This document shows, in pieces, positions 39,141 through 50,059 of a DNA stretch of 64,000 bases. The DNA is from Marinobacter sp. LQ44 (GTDB lineage: Bacteria; Pseudomonadota; Gammaproteobacteria; Pseudomonadales; Oleiphilaceae): the NCBI RefSeq assembly GCF_001447155.2, contig NZ_CP014754.1, positions 4,371,565 through 4,435,564 on the forward strand, read 5' to 3'. Both the position numbers and the translations under genes were made by a program. The notes under the pieces were generated by a model. That model did no database searches. It worked only from the letters and a program-made list of their open reading frames with translations, and was not told the origin of the DNA. Position 1 is the first letter of the stretch; each line of letters starts with the position of its first letter.

Positions 39141-40835
39141 ATGGCCTTTGATCATCGTAAATACGTCGCCTTCAAACCGGTTGCCAAGAAAGACCGCCGC
39201 TGGCCGGACCAGGTTATCGAGAAAGCACCCACCTGGTGTGCTGTCGACCTGCGGGATGGCAATCAGTCGCTGATCAAGCCCATGTCTGTCGCCCAAAAGC
39301 AGCGCCTGTTCGATTTGCTGGTCAAGCTGGGCTTCAAGGAAATCGAGATTGGTTTTCCAGCCGCCAGCCAACCGGATTTTGATTTCTGCCGCAAGCTGAT
39401 CGAAGAAAACCGCATTCCGGACGATGTGAAGATTCAGGTGCTGACCCAGGCCCGCCCGGAACTGATCGAGCGTACCTACGAAGCCTTGAAGGGTGCGAAG
39501 CAAGCCATTGTGCACGTGTACAACTCTACCTCGACAGTGCAGCGTGAACAGGTATTTGGCCTCGACCGGGCCGGTATCCGCGATATCGCTGTCAAAGGCG
39601 CCACCCTGGTGAAGGAGATTGCCGCCCGTTATCCGGACACCGACTGGACCTTCCAGTATTCCCCGGAGAGCTTCACCGGCACCGAACTGGACTTCGCTGC
39701 GGAAGTGATTGATGCGGTCACCGAGGTGTGGCGACCGGATCAGGGGCAGCCGGTGATTATCAATCTGCCGGCTACCGTAGAAATGTCTACCCCTAACGTG
39801 TTTGCCGACCAGGTGGAGTGGATTTGCGAAAACATCCGGTATCGCGAGCACATCAGCATCAGTCTGCATACCCATAACGACCGGGGGTGTGCGGTGGCTG
39901 CGGCCGAACTGGGCGTGATGGCCGGCGCTGACCGGATTGAAGGTACCCTGATGGGTAACGGGGAGCGCACTGGCAACATGGATCTGGTAACCATGGCCAT
40001 GAACCTGTATTCACAGGGCATTGATCCGACCCTGGACTTGTCCGGCATGGCGGAAATTACCGAGGTGGTGGAAGCCTGTACCGAGATTTCCACCCACCCG
40101 CGTCATCCGTATGCGGGCGAGCTGGTGTTCACCGCCTTCTCAGGCAGCCACCAGGACGCCATCCGTAAGTGCCTGGCCCGCCGTAAGGAGGGCGACGCCT
40201 GGAACGTGGCGTACCTGCCCATCGATCCGTTCGATGTGGGCCGTCGCTATGAAGAGGTGGTGCGCATCAATAGCCAGTCCGGCAAGGGTGGCGTTGCTTA
40301 TGTACTGGAGCGGGACTACGACATTACCCTGCCGCGTTGGTTGCAGATTGAATTCAGTAAAGTGGTCCAGAAAGAAGCCGAGACCAACGGTGGCGAAATT
40401 GATTCCCACACCATCCACCGCCTGTTCGAAGACCGCTACCTGAAGGTTCATGAAGACTGGTCACTGCGTTCCTACGATCTGCATCGGGACGAAGCGGGTG
40501 TTCGTGCGGAAGTGGTGGTCGGTAGCGACACGTCTCCCGTGACCTTTGAGGGCTGCGGATTGGGTGCGGTTGAGGCGGTGTCTGACGGGCTGGCCAAGCG
40601 ATTTGGCGTTACGGTGGCGGTAGAGGCATACGATGAGTTTGCTCTGGGCGAGGGCACCAACGCCAATGCCTTGGCCTGTATTCGCCTGACCGCCAATGGT
40701 CAGCATTGCAGCGCAGCGGCCCTGGCGGAAGATACCACCTCGGCGACCCTGCAGGCGCTGTTTTCAGCAGTGGCCCAGGCGGTGGGCACGGATATGCCGG
40801 CAGCAAAGACGCCGGAAGCGGCGGAAGCGGTCTGA
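39141..40835 (+). CDS. leuA: 2-isopropylmalate synthase
   Basis: 564-aa first enzyme of leucine synthesis (acetyl-CoA + 2-oxoisovalerate). The catalytic TIM barrel has DLRDGNQSLIKPMS near 34-47 and the metal-binding HTHNDRG near 240. The C-terminal 130 residues form the regulatory domain for leucine feedback (VTFEGCGLGAVEAVSDGL). Length and N-terminus match the Pseudomonas-type enzyme. AAAGGA precedes the ATG. A strong terminator follows. No leucine-codon-rich leader peptide is visible upstream. Confidence 0.96.
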   Translation: MAFDHRKYVAFKPVAKKDRRWPDQVIEKAPTWCAVDLRDGNQSLIKPMSVAQKQRLFDLLVKLGFKEIEIGFPAASQPDFDFCRKLIEENRIPDDVKIQVLTQARPELIERTYEALKGAKQAIVHVYNSTSTVQREQVFGLDRAGIRDIAVKGATLVKEIAARYPDTDWTFQYSPESFTGTELDFAAEVIDAVTEVWRPDQGQPVIINLPATVEMSTPNVFADQVEWICENIRYREHISISLHTHNDRGCAVAAAELGVMAGADRIEGTLMGNGERTGNMDLVTMAMNLYSQGIDPTLDLSGMAEITEVVEACTEISTHPRHPYAGELVFTAFSGSHQDAIRKCLARRKEGDAWNVAYLPIDPFDVGRRYEEVVRINSQSGKGGVAYVLERDYDITLPRWLQIEFSKVVQKEAETNGGEIDSHTIHRLFEDRYLKVHEDWSLRSYDLHRDEAGVRAEVVVGSDTSPVTFEGCGLGAVEAVSDGLAKRFGVTVAVEAYDEFALGEGTNANALACIRLTANGQHCSAAALAEDTTSATLQALFSAVAQAVGTDMPAAKTPEAAEAV

Positions 40836-40862
40836 TGCCCGGTTCTGTCTACGCCTGAACGC

Positions 40863-40899
40863 AGAACGGCCGGCATAGTTGCCGGCCGTTCTGTTTTCC
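40863..40899 (+). terminator. Rho-independent terminator of leuA
   Basis: A perfect 12-bp stem (40863-40874 with 40881-40892), a 6-base loop, then GTTTTCC. It also separates leuA from the convergent cspA. Confidence 0.82.
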
Positions 40900-40938
40900 G
40901 TCTGCCCGTGAGGGGCATCCGGCGGTAAACTGTCGCCC

Positions 40939-41148
40939 TTACAGAGGGGTTACGTTTTCCGCCTGGGGGCCTTTGGGTCCCTGAGTAACGGTAAACTGCA
41001 CCTGCTGACCTTCTGTCAGGGTACGGAAACCGTTGGAGTTGATTGCACTGTAGTGAACGAAAACGTCACTGCCGCCTTCCTGGGCAATAAAGCCAAAGCC
41101 CTTGGATTCGTTGAACCACTTCACGTGGCCAGTTTTGGTATCGGACAT
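40939..41148 (-). CDS. cspA: cold-shock protein CspA family
   Basis: 69-aa single cold-shock domain ([20 protein letters not shown] with RNP1 [15 protein letters not shown] with RNP2), binding single-stranded RNA and DNA. The start ATG 41148 has a purine-rich AGACAGGAAAG upstream. A strong promoter lies about 200 bases upstream, so the mRNA has a long leader as in cold-induced E. coli cspA. Whether this copy is cold-induced or constitutive is not shown by the protein. Confidence 0.95.
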   Translation of the reverse strand: MSDTKTGHVKWFNESKGFGFIAQEGGSDVFVHYSAINSNGFRTLTEGQQVQFTVTQGPKGPQAENVTPL

Positions 41149-41515
41149 CGATCTTTCCTGTCTTTCTGAAAATTTGCCCTCACGGGACCTTCTTGTTTCG
41201 CACAGACTCTGGATCCATACAAACGCGGTTTCCGCCGGAGCGGAAGCCGTCGATGCTGAGTCGTCCGGAGCGTACTGAGGAAGGGGCAACGCGAAGCCTG
41301 GGCAGGACGTTGTAGCGCATTCGTCAAATACCGCTGCAGAAGAGCACAGCAATTTTCAGTATAGACCGACTTTGGGGGGCGTCAATTGTTTTTTTAGTGA
41401 TCAGTGTCGGGATTTTAATTGATAAAAAACAACGGGTTGTCATAACGATGAAACACAACTCTGCCGGTCATTGAGGCAGAGTTGTGTTGTCGTCCGTGTG
41501 CACGGGCGGGGTTGG
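41149..41515 (-). promoter_or_regulatory. cspA promoter and long 5' leader; prpE 3' hairpin
   Basis: No gene lies here. On the minus strand TTGACG (41380-41385), 16 bases, TATACT (41358-41363) is a near-consensus promoter, placing the RNA start near 41350 and giving a leader of about 200 bases before the cspA ATG. The leader contains a small GC stem (41230-41235 with 41240-41245). At 41452-41488 is a separate perfect 14-bp stem with a 9-base loop, described as the prpE 3' hairpin. Confidence 0.7.
41452..41488 (-). terminator. strong hairpin downstream of prpE
   Basis: A perfect 14-bp inverted repeat (AACACAACTCTGCC and complement; 41452-41465 with 41475-41488), 9-base loop, 27 bases after the prpE stop. 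Only three Ts follow on the minus strand, so it may end transcription weakly or protect the 3' end. Confidence 0.55.
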
Positions 41516-43390
41516 TCAGCGCACGAATTTCTCGCTGATCTCTTCCAGGATGGCAGGATCATCAATGGTGCTGGGTACGCTGTACTCTTCACCGTCCGCA
41601 ATCTGGCGGATGACGCGGCGCAGAATTTTGCCAGACCGGGTCTTCGGTAAACGCTCTACCACCATGGCCCGACGGAAGCACGCTATGGCGCCAATCTTGT
41701 CGCGGACCATTTCTACCAGTTCTTCTTCCAGTTCATCCTGGTCTATGGTTGCGCCGTCCTTGATCAGCACCAGGCCGACCGGGGTCTGGCCCTTCATGTC
41801 GTCGTGGGCGCCTACAACACAGCATTCCGCGACTGCCGGGTGTGAAGCTACCACCTCTTCCATTTCGCCGGTGGACAGGCGATGTCCGGCGACATTGATC
41901 ACGTCATCGGTCCTGCCCATGATGAACACGTAGCCGTCGTCATCAATAAAGCCGCCGTCGCCGGAGCTGTAAAAGCCGGGAATCGGATCCAGGTAGCTGC
42001 TCTGGAAGCGTTTGTCGTCGCCCCATACGGTCATCAGGCACCCCGGTGGCAGGGGCAGTTTGACGGCTATCTGGCCTTGCTCGCCGGCCGGTACCTGGCT
42101 GCCTTCCATATCGACGACCTGCACGTTGAAGCCGGGCGACGGTACCGTCGCCGAGCCCGGTTTGGTGGTCATCATTTCAATGCCTACCGGGTTGCAGCAG
42201 ATGGCCCAGCCGGTTTCGGTCTGCCACCAGTGGTCGAGAATCGGCAGGCCCGTGTGTTCCTTCAGCCATTCGTAGGTGGGTGGGTCCAACCGCTCGCCGG
42301 CCAGGAAAATGCGTTTCAGCGACGAGACATCATAGCGGCTTAGCCGATCTGCTTCGGGGTCTTCCTTGCGCACGGCCCGGAAGGCGGTGGGCGCGGTGAA
42401 CAGCATGTTCACCTTGTGATCCTGGACTACCCGCCAGAAGGCGCCGGCGTCAGGGGTTTTTACCGGTTTGCCCTCATACAGGATGGTGGTGCAGCCGGCG
42501 AACAGGGGCGCATAGACAATGTAGCTGTGGCCTACCACCCAGCCCACGTCTGACGCCGCCCAGAAGACATCGCCGGGTTTGGCGTCGTAGACCAGTTTCA
42601 TGCTGTATTTGAGTGCCACGGCATGGCCGCCGTTGTCCCGCACCACGCCTTTTGGCTTTCCGGTGGTGCCGGAGGTGTAAAGCACATAAAGCGGGTCGGT
42701 GGCTTTCACTGGCACCGGATCTGCTGGCTCCGCATTGGCGGTCATGTCGTTCCAGTCGTAATCCCGTCCTTCCGACAGGTTGGCTGTGACTTGCGGCCGC
42801 TGGTACACCACACACAGCTCAGGCTTGTGGCTGGATTGCTCAATGGCCCTGTCCACCAACGGTTTGTATTCAATGACCTTGGTGACTTCAATGCCGCAGG
42901 AGGCCGTGATCAGCGCCTTGGGCTTGGCATCCTCAATGCGCACCGCAAGTTCGTGGGCAGCAAACCCACCGAAAACCACTGAGTGGATGGCACCCAGGCG
43001 GGCACAGGCCAGCATGGCAATGGCTGCCTGCGGAATCATTGGCATGTAGATAATGACCCGGTCACCCTTCTCGATCCCGCGAGCACGCAGGGCGCCGGCA
43101 AACAGGGCTACTTCATCCCGTAATTGGTCATAGGTGAAGTGTTGCTGGCTATTGGTCACCGGCGAGTCGTAAATCAGGGCTGTCTGTTGACCACGGCCCG
43201 CCCGGATGTTGGCATCAAGCGCTACGTCGCTGGTATTCAGAAGGCCGTCGGGGAACCACTGGCCGTGACCGTTATCGAGTGCCTGCCAGATGGTGTTCGG
43301 GGTTTCGATCCAGTCAATGTTCTGGGCCTGCTCGCGCCAGAAGTCATCCCGTTGGTCGATAGACCGGCGGAACTCGGAGTGGTATGTCAT
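41516..43390 (-). CDS. prpE: propionyl-CoA/acyl-CoA synthetase PrpE
   Basis: 624-aa AMP-forming acyl-CoA ligase closest to PrpE. The phosphate loop YTSGTTGKPKG (about 250-260), GWVVGHSYIVY, DHWWQTETGWAI and the catalytic lysine motif RSGKILRRVIRQIADGEEY near the C-terminus are intact. PrpE activates propionate to propionyl-CoA; acetyl-CoA synthetase is the near alternative, but the N-terminus (MTYHSEFRRSIDQRDDFW) is PrpE-like. No prpBCD genes are beside it. The ATG at 43390 is preferred, with GAGGTGGAG upstream; a GTG at 43399 is possible. Confidence 0.85.
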   Translation of the reverse strand: MTYHSEFRRSIDQRDDFWREQAQNIDWIETPNTIWQALDNGHGQWFPDGLLNTSDVALDANIRAGRGQQTALIYDSPVTNSQQHFTYDQLRDEVALFAGALRARGIEKGDRVIIYMPMIPQAAIAMLACARLGAIHSVVFGGFAAHELAVRIEDAKPKALITASCGIEVTKVIEYKPLVDRAIEQSSHKPELCVVYQRPQVTANLSEGRDYDWNDMTANAEPADPVPVKATDPLYVLYTSGTTGKPKGVVRDNGGHAVALKYSMKLVYDAKPGDVFWAASDVGWVVGHSYIVYAPLFAGCTTILYEGKPVKTPDAGAFWRVVQDHKVNMLFTAPTAFRAVRKEDPEADRLSRYDVSSLKRIFLAGERLDPPTYEWLKEHTGLPILDHWWQTETGWAICCNPVGIEMMTTKPGSATVPSPGFNVQVVDMEGSQVPAGEQGQIAVKLPLPPGCLMTVWGDDKRFQSSYLDPIPGFYSSGDGGFIDDDGYVFIMGRTDDVINVAGHRLSTGEMEEVVASHPAVAECCVVGAHDDMKGQTPVGLVLIKDGATIDQDELEEELVEMVRDKIGAIACFRRAMVVERLPKTRSGKILRRVIRQIADGEEYSVPSTIDDPAILEEISEKFVR

Positions 43391-43501
43391 GCTCTCCACC
43401 TCAGTTGTGCTGTTATTGTTCTGTGGCTGTTATGCACAACTGTAGGAGCTTTAGAAACAGGGGCTACTAGACCATAGGCGTAGTTGGCCGTTTTTGCCTG
43501 T

Positions 43502-44881
43502 TCAATCCCCGTTGGAATTGATCTCCGTCACCTTCGCCGTCACGCTGCCGTGGCCCAGTCGGGCGGTGATGGCGGCGCCTTCGCCAAGCTGGCTGGCGTC
43601 ACGAACAATCTGGTTCTGCTCATCCCTCACAATCGCGTAACCGCGCCCCAGGGTGGCAAGCGGGCTGACAACGTGGAGTGCCTGGGCGTTGTATTGGTAG
43701 CGTTCCTGTTGCTGCTTCAGGTAATGGCGGGTGGCCATCTCCAGGCGTTCATGGAGCCGGGTCACCTGGTCCCGGGCGGCGATCAGTGTCCGGCGTGGGG
43801 ATTGGGTGGCAAGGCGCTGGGTCAGGTGATCGGTTTTTACCCGGGTTTGGGTCAGTCGCTGGGCGATCGCCTTGTTCAGCCGAACGTCCAGCTCATCCAT
43901 GCGCTGGGCCTTTTCCTGCAATTCCCTGCGTGGGTCCCGCAGCCGTGCAGACAGGTGGCCAAGCTGGGTGTGCAGGCGCTGGGTTAGCCGGCGCGCCGCC
44001 TGGCTCAGCCTCAGTTCCTGCTCGTTCAGCCGGCGCAGCCAGTGGTTTTGGTCCGGGGAAACCTTCTCAGCGGCCGCTGAGGGGGTGGGGGCCCGAAGGT
44101 CTGCCACGAAATCGGCAATGGTCACGTCAACCTCATGGCCCACTGCGCTGACAGTTGGAATGCTGCAACTGGCGATAGCCCGGGCAACCGCTTCTTCATT
44201 AAAGCACCACAGGTCTTCCAGCGAACCGCCGCCGCGCCCGATGATCAGGACATCGGCCACGCCGTGTTGCTGGGCGCGCTGGATTGCGTTGACGATGTCG
44301 CCCGTGGCGGCCTGGCCCTGAACCGCTGTGGGGTAGAGGGTGACCGGTATGGCGGGGCAGCGGCGGGCAAGTACGGTTAATATGTCATGGATGGCGGCGC
44401 CCGTGGGCGAAGTCACAACACCAATATGGCGCGGTGTGGCTGGAATGGCCTTTTTCCTTGCCGGGTCGAACAGGCCCTCCGATTGCAGTTTCAGCTTCAG
44501 GGCCTCAAAGGCCTGTTGCAGTTCACCCAGTCCTGCCGGTTCCAGGTGTTCGACAATGATCTGATAGTCGCCCCGGTTCTCGTAGAGTGTGACCTTTCCG
44601 CGGATGCGAATCTGGTCGCCTTCACGGGGCAGGGTGCGCAGGCGTTGGTTGGCACCCCGGAACATGGCACAGCGCACCTGGCACTTCTGGTCTTTCAGGG
44701 AAAAGTACCAGTGGCCGGAGGAAGGTCTTGAAAATCCGGACAATTCGCCCTCCACCCAGACCTGCATAAAGCTGGTTTCCAGCAGATGCCGTGCCTGGTG
44801 GTTGAGTTCACTGACCGACAGGGCCCGGGGCCGGGAATCCGGGTAAGGGGGTATCAAAGGGCGCGCTCCGTGATTATTCAT
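43502..44881 (-). CDS. xseA: exodeoxyribonuclease VII large subunit
   Basis: 459-aa subunit of the single-strand-specific exonuclease VII. An N-terminal OB fold (LSVSELNHQARHLLETSFMQVWVEGELSGF), the catalytic core with HIGVVTSPTGAAIHDIL and DVLIIGRGGGSLEDLWCFN, and a long C-terminal coiled coil with many RLTQ/LTQRL repeats are visible. The small subunit xseB is not adjacent. The ATG at 44881 is taken; the upstream codon is TTG. xseA next to guaB is a conserved arrangement. Confidence 0.95.
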   Translation of the reverse strand: MNNHGARPLIPPYPDSRPRALSVSELNHQARHLLETSFMQVWVEGELSGFSRPSSGHWYFSLKDQKCQVRCAMFRGANQRLRTLPREGDQIRIRGKVTLYENRGDYQIIVEHLEPAGLGELQQAFEALKLKLQSEGLFDPARKKAIPATPRHIGVVTSPTGAAIHDILTVLARRCPAIPVTLYPTAVQGQAATGDIVNAIQRAQQHGVADVLIIGRGGGSLEDLWCFNEEAVARAIASCSIPTVSAVGHEVDVTIADFVADLRAPTPSAAAEKVSPDQNHWLRRLNEQELRLSQAARRLTQRLHTQLGHLSARLRDPRRELQEKAQRMDELDVRLNKAIAQRLTQTRVKTDHLTQRLATQSPRRTLIAARDQVTRLHERLEMATRHYLKQQQERYQYNAQALHVVSPLATLGRGYAIVRDEQNQIVRDASQLGEGAAITARLGHGSVTAKVTEINSNGD

Positions 44882-44956
44882 ACGCAATAGCCGAAAGAGA
44901 GGGGTAAAAATAACGGAAATTCAAAAAGATGCAACCAAACACCAAAAACCTCGCGG

Positions 44957-44985
44957 TTTACTGTCTGTTGGCACCACTTTATAAT
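44957..44985 (+). promoter_or_regulatory. guaB promoter
   Basis: TTTACT (44957-44962), a 17-base spacer and a perfect TATAAT (44980-44985), about 87 bases upstream of the guaB ATG. Confidence 0.7.
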
Positions 44986-44996
44986 AGATCGATTAA

Positions 44997-46535
<1,539 letters not shown>

Positions 46536-46552
46536 GAACTGCCTGATTTGAC

Positions 46553-46584
46553 GCGGCCCGGTTTCCGGGCCGCGCTGTTTTTTT
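46553..46584 (+). terminator. intercistronic terminator between guaB and guaA
   Basis: A perfect 9-bp GC stem (46553-46561 with 46565-46573), a 3-base loop, four bases, then seven Ts (46578-46584), all within the 65-base guaB-guaA gap. It should reduce read-through to guaA. Confidence 0.85.
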
Positions 46585-46600
46585 AAAGCCCGAGGACTCC

Positions 46601-48178
46601 ATGGCTCAGAACATTCACGACCACCGTATCCTGATTCTTGATTTCGGTTCCCAGTACACCCAGCTGATCGCCCGCCGTGTGCGTGAAATCGGCGTGTACT
46701 GTGAAATCAAGGCCTTTGACGTAACAGACGAAGAACTCAACGAGTTCAATCCCAAAGGCATCATCCTGGCGGGTGGTCCGGAATCGGTAACCCAACTGGG
46801 TGGTCCCCGTGCACCGGAAGGGCTGTTCGACAAAGGCATTCCGATTCTGGGCATCTGCTATGGCATGCAGACCATGGCGGAGCAACTGGGCGGCCGTGTT
46901 GCCAGCTCTGAGAAGCGCGAATTCGGCTACGCCCAGGTGAAAGTTCGGGCCAAGGGCCCTCTGCTGCAGGACATTACCGACCACCTGACACCAGCGGGTG
47001 AGTCCCTGCTCGACGTCTGGATGAGCCACGGTGACAAAGTGGTTGCCATGCCGGAAGGCTTTGAGCTTTTAGCCTCTACCGAGAGCGCGCCGATTGCCGC
47101 CATGCAGGACCTCAGCCGTAACCTGTACGGTGTCCAGTTCCATCCGGAAGTGACCCACACTCTCCAGGGTAGGCGGATTCTCGAGCACTTTGTCCTGAAT
47201 ATCAGTGGCTGTGAGGCCCTGTGGACGCCAGCCAAGATTGTTGATGACGCGGTTCGCCAGATTCGTGAACAGGTAGGCTCCGAAAAGGTTCTGCTGGGGC
47301 TGTCTGGCGGTGTGGATTCCTCGGTAACCGCCGCCTTGCTGCATAAGGCCATCGGCGACCAGCTCACCTGCGTGTTTGTGGATAACGGCCTGCTGCGCCT
47401 GCACGAAGGCGATCAGGTGATGGAGATGTTCGCCAGCAACATGGGTGTGAAAGTCATCCGTGCGGATTCCGAAGATCTGTTCCTGTCCAAGCTCAAGGGG
47501 GTTAATGATCCCGAGCAGAAGCGCAAAATCATCGGCAACACCTTTATTGATGTGTTTGATGCCGAGGCTGCCAAGATCAAAGACGTGAACTGGCTGGCCC
47601 AGGGCACCATCTACCCGGATGTGATCGAATCTGCCGCTTCCAAAACCGGTAAAGCCCATGTCATCAAATCCCACCATAATGTGGGTGGCCTGCCGGAAAC
47701 CATGAAAATGAAACTGGTTGAGCCGCTGCGCGAGTTGTTCAAGGACGAAGTCCGCAAGATTGGCCTTGAGCTTGGCCTGCCTTACGACATGGTTTATCGC
47801 CACCCGTTCCCGGGGCCAGGCCTGGGTGTGCGTATCCTTGGCGAAGTGAAGAAAGAGTACGCCGAGATTCTGCGCCGCGCAGACGCCATTTTCCTGGAAG
47901 AGCTGCACCGGGCGGACCTGTACCACAAGACCAGCCAGGCCTTTGCCGTGTTCCTGCCGGTGAAGTCGGTAGGTGTAGTGGGTGATGCCCGCCGCTACGA
48001 ATACGTGATTGCGATTCGTGCCGTGGAAACCGTGGACTTTATGACCGCACGCTGGGCGCGGCTCCCGTACGAAGTGCTGGAAACCGTATCCAACCGGATC
48101 ATCAACGAGATTTCCGGAGTATCACGGGTGACCTACGATATTTCGTCCAAGCCGCCCGCGACCATTGAATGGGAATAA
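46601..48178 (+). CDS. guaA: GMP synthase (glutamine-hydrolysing)
   Basis: 525-aa enzyme converting XMP to GMP. The N-terminal class I amidotransferase has nucleophile C86 (GICYGMQTM) and the His-Glu pair in [10 protein letters not shown]. The ATP-pyrophosphatase domain has LSGGVDSSV near 232-240, and the C-terminal dimerisation domain ends with the family KPPATIEWE. Full length. It follows guaB with a terminator between, and its own strong terminator follows. Confidence 0.98.
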   Translation: MAQNIHDHRILILDFGSQYTQLIARRVREIGVYCEIKAFDVTDEELNEFNPKGIILAGGPESVTQLGGPRAPEGLFDKGIPILGICYGMQTMAEQLGGRVASSEKREFGYAQVKVRAKGPLLQDITDHLTPAGESLLDVWMSHGDKVVAMPEGFELLASTESAPIAAMQDLSRNLYGVQFHPEVTHTLQGRRILEHFVLNISGCEALWTPAKIVDDAVRQIREQVGSEKVLLGLSGGVDSSVTAALLHKAIGDQLTCVFVDNGLLRLHEGDQVMEMFASNMGVKVIRADSEDLFLSKLKGVNDPEQKRKIIGNTFIDVFDAEAAKIKDVNWLAQGTIYPDVIESAASKTGKAHVIKSHHNVGGLPETMKMKLVEPLRELFKDEVRKIGLELGLPYDMVYRHPFPGPGLGVRILGEVKKEYAEILRRADAIFLEELHRADLYHKTSQAFAVFLPVKSVGVVGDARRYEYVIAIRAVETVDFMTARWARLPYEVLETVSNRIINEISGVSRVTYDISSKPPATIEWE

Positions 48179-48200
48179 GTCGGGCAGGCTAGAGCGGGAA

Positions 48201-48232
48201 GGCGGCAAGCAGGGATGCTTGCCGCCTTTTTT
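48201..48232 (+). terminator. Rho-independent terminator of guaA
   Basis: A perfect 11-bp stem (48201-48211 with 48216-48226), a GGGA tetraloop and six Ts. It faces the convergent dehydrogenase gene. Confidence 0.92.
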
Positions 48233-48245
48233 CGTTTTCAGGTCG

Positions 48246-49277
48246 TCATTCGGCGGTCAGCAACATCTTGACCGCTTTCTCCTTCGCCGCCTGGCTGAAG
48301 ATGTCGTAGGCTTTTTCGATATCGTTGAGCTTGAGGCGGTGTGTGACCAGGTCCTCCGGCTTCACATCGCCACTCTCGACGACCTTCATCAGCACCGGAA
48401 TGGTGTTGGTGCTCACCAAGCCGGTGCGTACCGTGATGTTTTTGATCCACAGGTCCTGCAGCCGGAATTCCACGCTTTTGCCGTGTACGCCGATGTTCGC
48501 GATGTTGCCGCCAGCGCGAATGATGCTCTGGCAGATATCGAAGGTCTCAGGTATGCCGACCGCCTCCATGGCAACGTCTACACCCTCACCGTTGGTCAGT
48601 TCTTTGATGGCTTCGATGGGGTCTCGGGCGATGGTGTCTGTGGCCCCCAGCATCCTGGCCATTGCCAGGCGGTTCTCGTCCGGATCAATCATGATGATAC
48701 GCGCCGGTGAGTAGAAGCGGGAGGTCATTACGGCGGCCAGTCCGATGGGGCCGGCGCCGATGATGGCGACTGTGTCCCCCAGTTTGACTTCGCCGGCGAG
48801 AGCGCCAATCTCGTGTCCTGTGGGCAGGATGTCGCTGAGCATCACCGCAGCAGCCGGGTCCATTTCTGAAGGCAGGTGGTACAGGCTGTTGTCGGCATGG
48901 GGGATGCGTACATACTCGGCCTGGGTGCCATCGATCAAATGCCCCAGAATCCAGCCGCCGTCCCGGCAGTGGGCATAGATGCCGCGCTTACAGTAGTCGC
49001 AACGCCCGCAGGAGGTGACGCAGGAAATCAACACTTTGTCGCCAACCTTGATGTTACTTACTCCGTCACCCACTTCTTCGACCACTCCCACGCCTTCGTG
49101 GCCGAGAGTGCGACCTTTCGTGACCGCTGGCACATCGCCTTTCAGGATGTGCAGGTCGGTGCCGCAAATGGTGGTATGGGTGATGCGCACCACGGCATCT
49201 GTGGGTTTCTCGATTGCAGGCTGTGGCTTGTCTTCCCAGCTACGCTTTCCTGGTCCGTGAAATACCAATGCTTTCAT
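48246..49277 (-). CDS. zinc-dependent alcohol dehydrogenase family protein
   Basis: 343-aa medium-chain dehydrogenase. Catalytic zinc ligands are in TICGTDLH (Cys, about 37) and GHEGVG (His-Glu, about 58); the structural zinc lobe is CVTSCGRCDYCKRGIYAHC (four Cys); the Rossmann glycines are in AIIGAGPIGLAAV. The substrate (alcohol, aldehyde or polyol) is not determined by these motifs. Start ATG 49277 has AGGAGAG upstream. It lies between guaA and tadA, which I recall as closer neighbours in Pseudomonas, so it may be a lineage-specific insertion. Confidence 0.88.
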   Translation of the reverse strand: MKALVFHGPGKRSWEDKPQPAIEKPTDAVVRITHTTICGTDLHILKGDVPAVTKGRTLGHEGVGVVEEVGDGVSNIKVGDKVLISCVTSCGRCDYCKRGIYAHCRDGGWILGHLIDGTQAEYVRIPHADNSLYHLPSEMDPAAAVMLSDILPTGHEIGALAGEVKLGDTVAIIGAGPIGLAAVMTSRFYSPARIIMIDPDENRLAMARMLGATDTIARDPIEAIKELTNGEGVDVAMEAVGIPETFDICQSIIRAGGNIANIGVHGKSVEFRLQDLWIKNITVRTGLVSTNTIPVLMKVVESGDVKPEDLVTHRLKLNDIEKAYDIFSQAAKEKAVKMLLTAE

Positions 49278-49456
49278 AATGTTCTCTCCTTGACGGGTGT
49301 GCGGCTGCAGATGCGATTCAGGTCCGTGTAAGTCTTGCACGGACTGCACTGATTGAAACATGACTTATGTCAGTATAGGCCCCGAAAGGTAAAACGGTAT
49401 GACAGTTGTCTGAGTAAAAAATCTTCTTTCAGTGCGGGTGCGCCCGGGGCCGTCGC

Positions 49457-49485
49457 TTGGTTAAGACGGCGAATAATGGTATTTT
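49457..49485 (+). promoter_or_regulatory. putative tadA-galE-ugd promoter
   Basis: TTGGTT (49457-49462), a 17-base spacer and TATTTT (49480-49485), about 65 bases before the tadA ATG. Confidence 0.4.
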
Positions 49486-49549
49486 CGTGGCGCTTTCGGG
49501 GTTGGCCACTATCGTAGTTGTATAGGGCGCTATCAGCAGAGCCGCGTTT

Positions 49550-50053
49550 ATGTCGGATTCACCAAAGAATGATCAATACTGGATGTCCCGTGCACTGATG
49601 CTGGCGGAGCGGGCGGCCTCGATAGGCGAAGTGCCCGTTGGCGCGATTGTTGTCCGTGATGGTAAGGAGCTGGGCGTGGGTTACAATGCGCCCATTACCG
49701 GTTGTGATCCCACAGCCCACGCGGAGATTCGGGCTTTGCGGGATGCCTCCGCCAGGGTAGGGAACTACCGGCTGACCGGGGCAACTTTATACGTCACCCT
49801 TGAGCCTTGCACCATGTGTGTGGGCGCCATTGTGCACAGCCGAATCAGCCGCCTTGTTTATGGTGCCCGCGAGCCCAAAGCGGGTGCGGTAGAATCTGCC
49901 CGGTGTACGCTGGACGAGGCCCACCTTAACTGGCAAGTAGAAGCGGAAGGCGGTGTCCTGGGAGACGAGTGCGGCCAAGTTATCAGTGATTTTTTCAGCC
50001 GGCGGCGGGCGGAGATTCGGCGGCGGCGTAAACAGAATTCAGGGAAGGAGTAA
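49550..50053 (+). CDS. tadA: tRNA(Arg) adenosine-34 deaminase TadA
   Basis: 167-aa zinc deaminase that converts the wobble A of tRNA-Arg(ACG) to inosine. The zinc and catalytic set is H57-A-E59 and P86-C87-TM-C90, with a basic C-terminal tail (RRRAEIRRRRKQ) for RNA contact. It is essential in most bacteria. galE starts 6 bases after its stop. Confidence 0.95.
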   Translation: MSDSPKNDQYWMSRALMLAERAASIGEVPVGAIVVRDGKELGVGYNAPITGCDPTAHAEIRALRDASARVGNYRLTGATLYVTLEPCTMCVGAIVHSRISRLVYGAREPKAGAVESARCTLDEAHLNWQVEAEGGVLGDECGQVISDFFSRRRAEIRRRRKQNSGKE

Positions 50054-50059
50054 CTCTGC

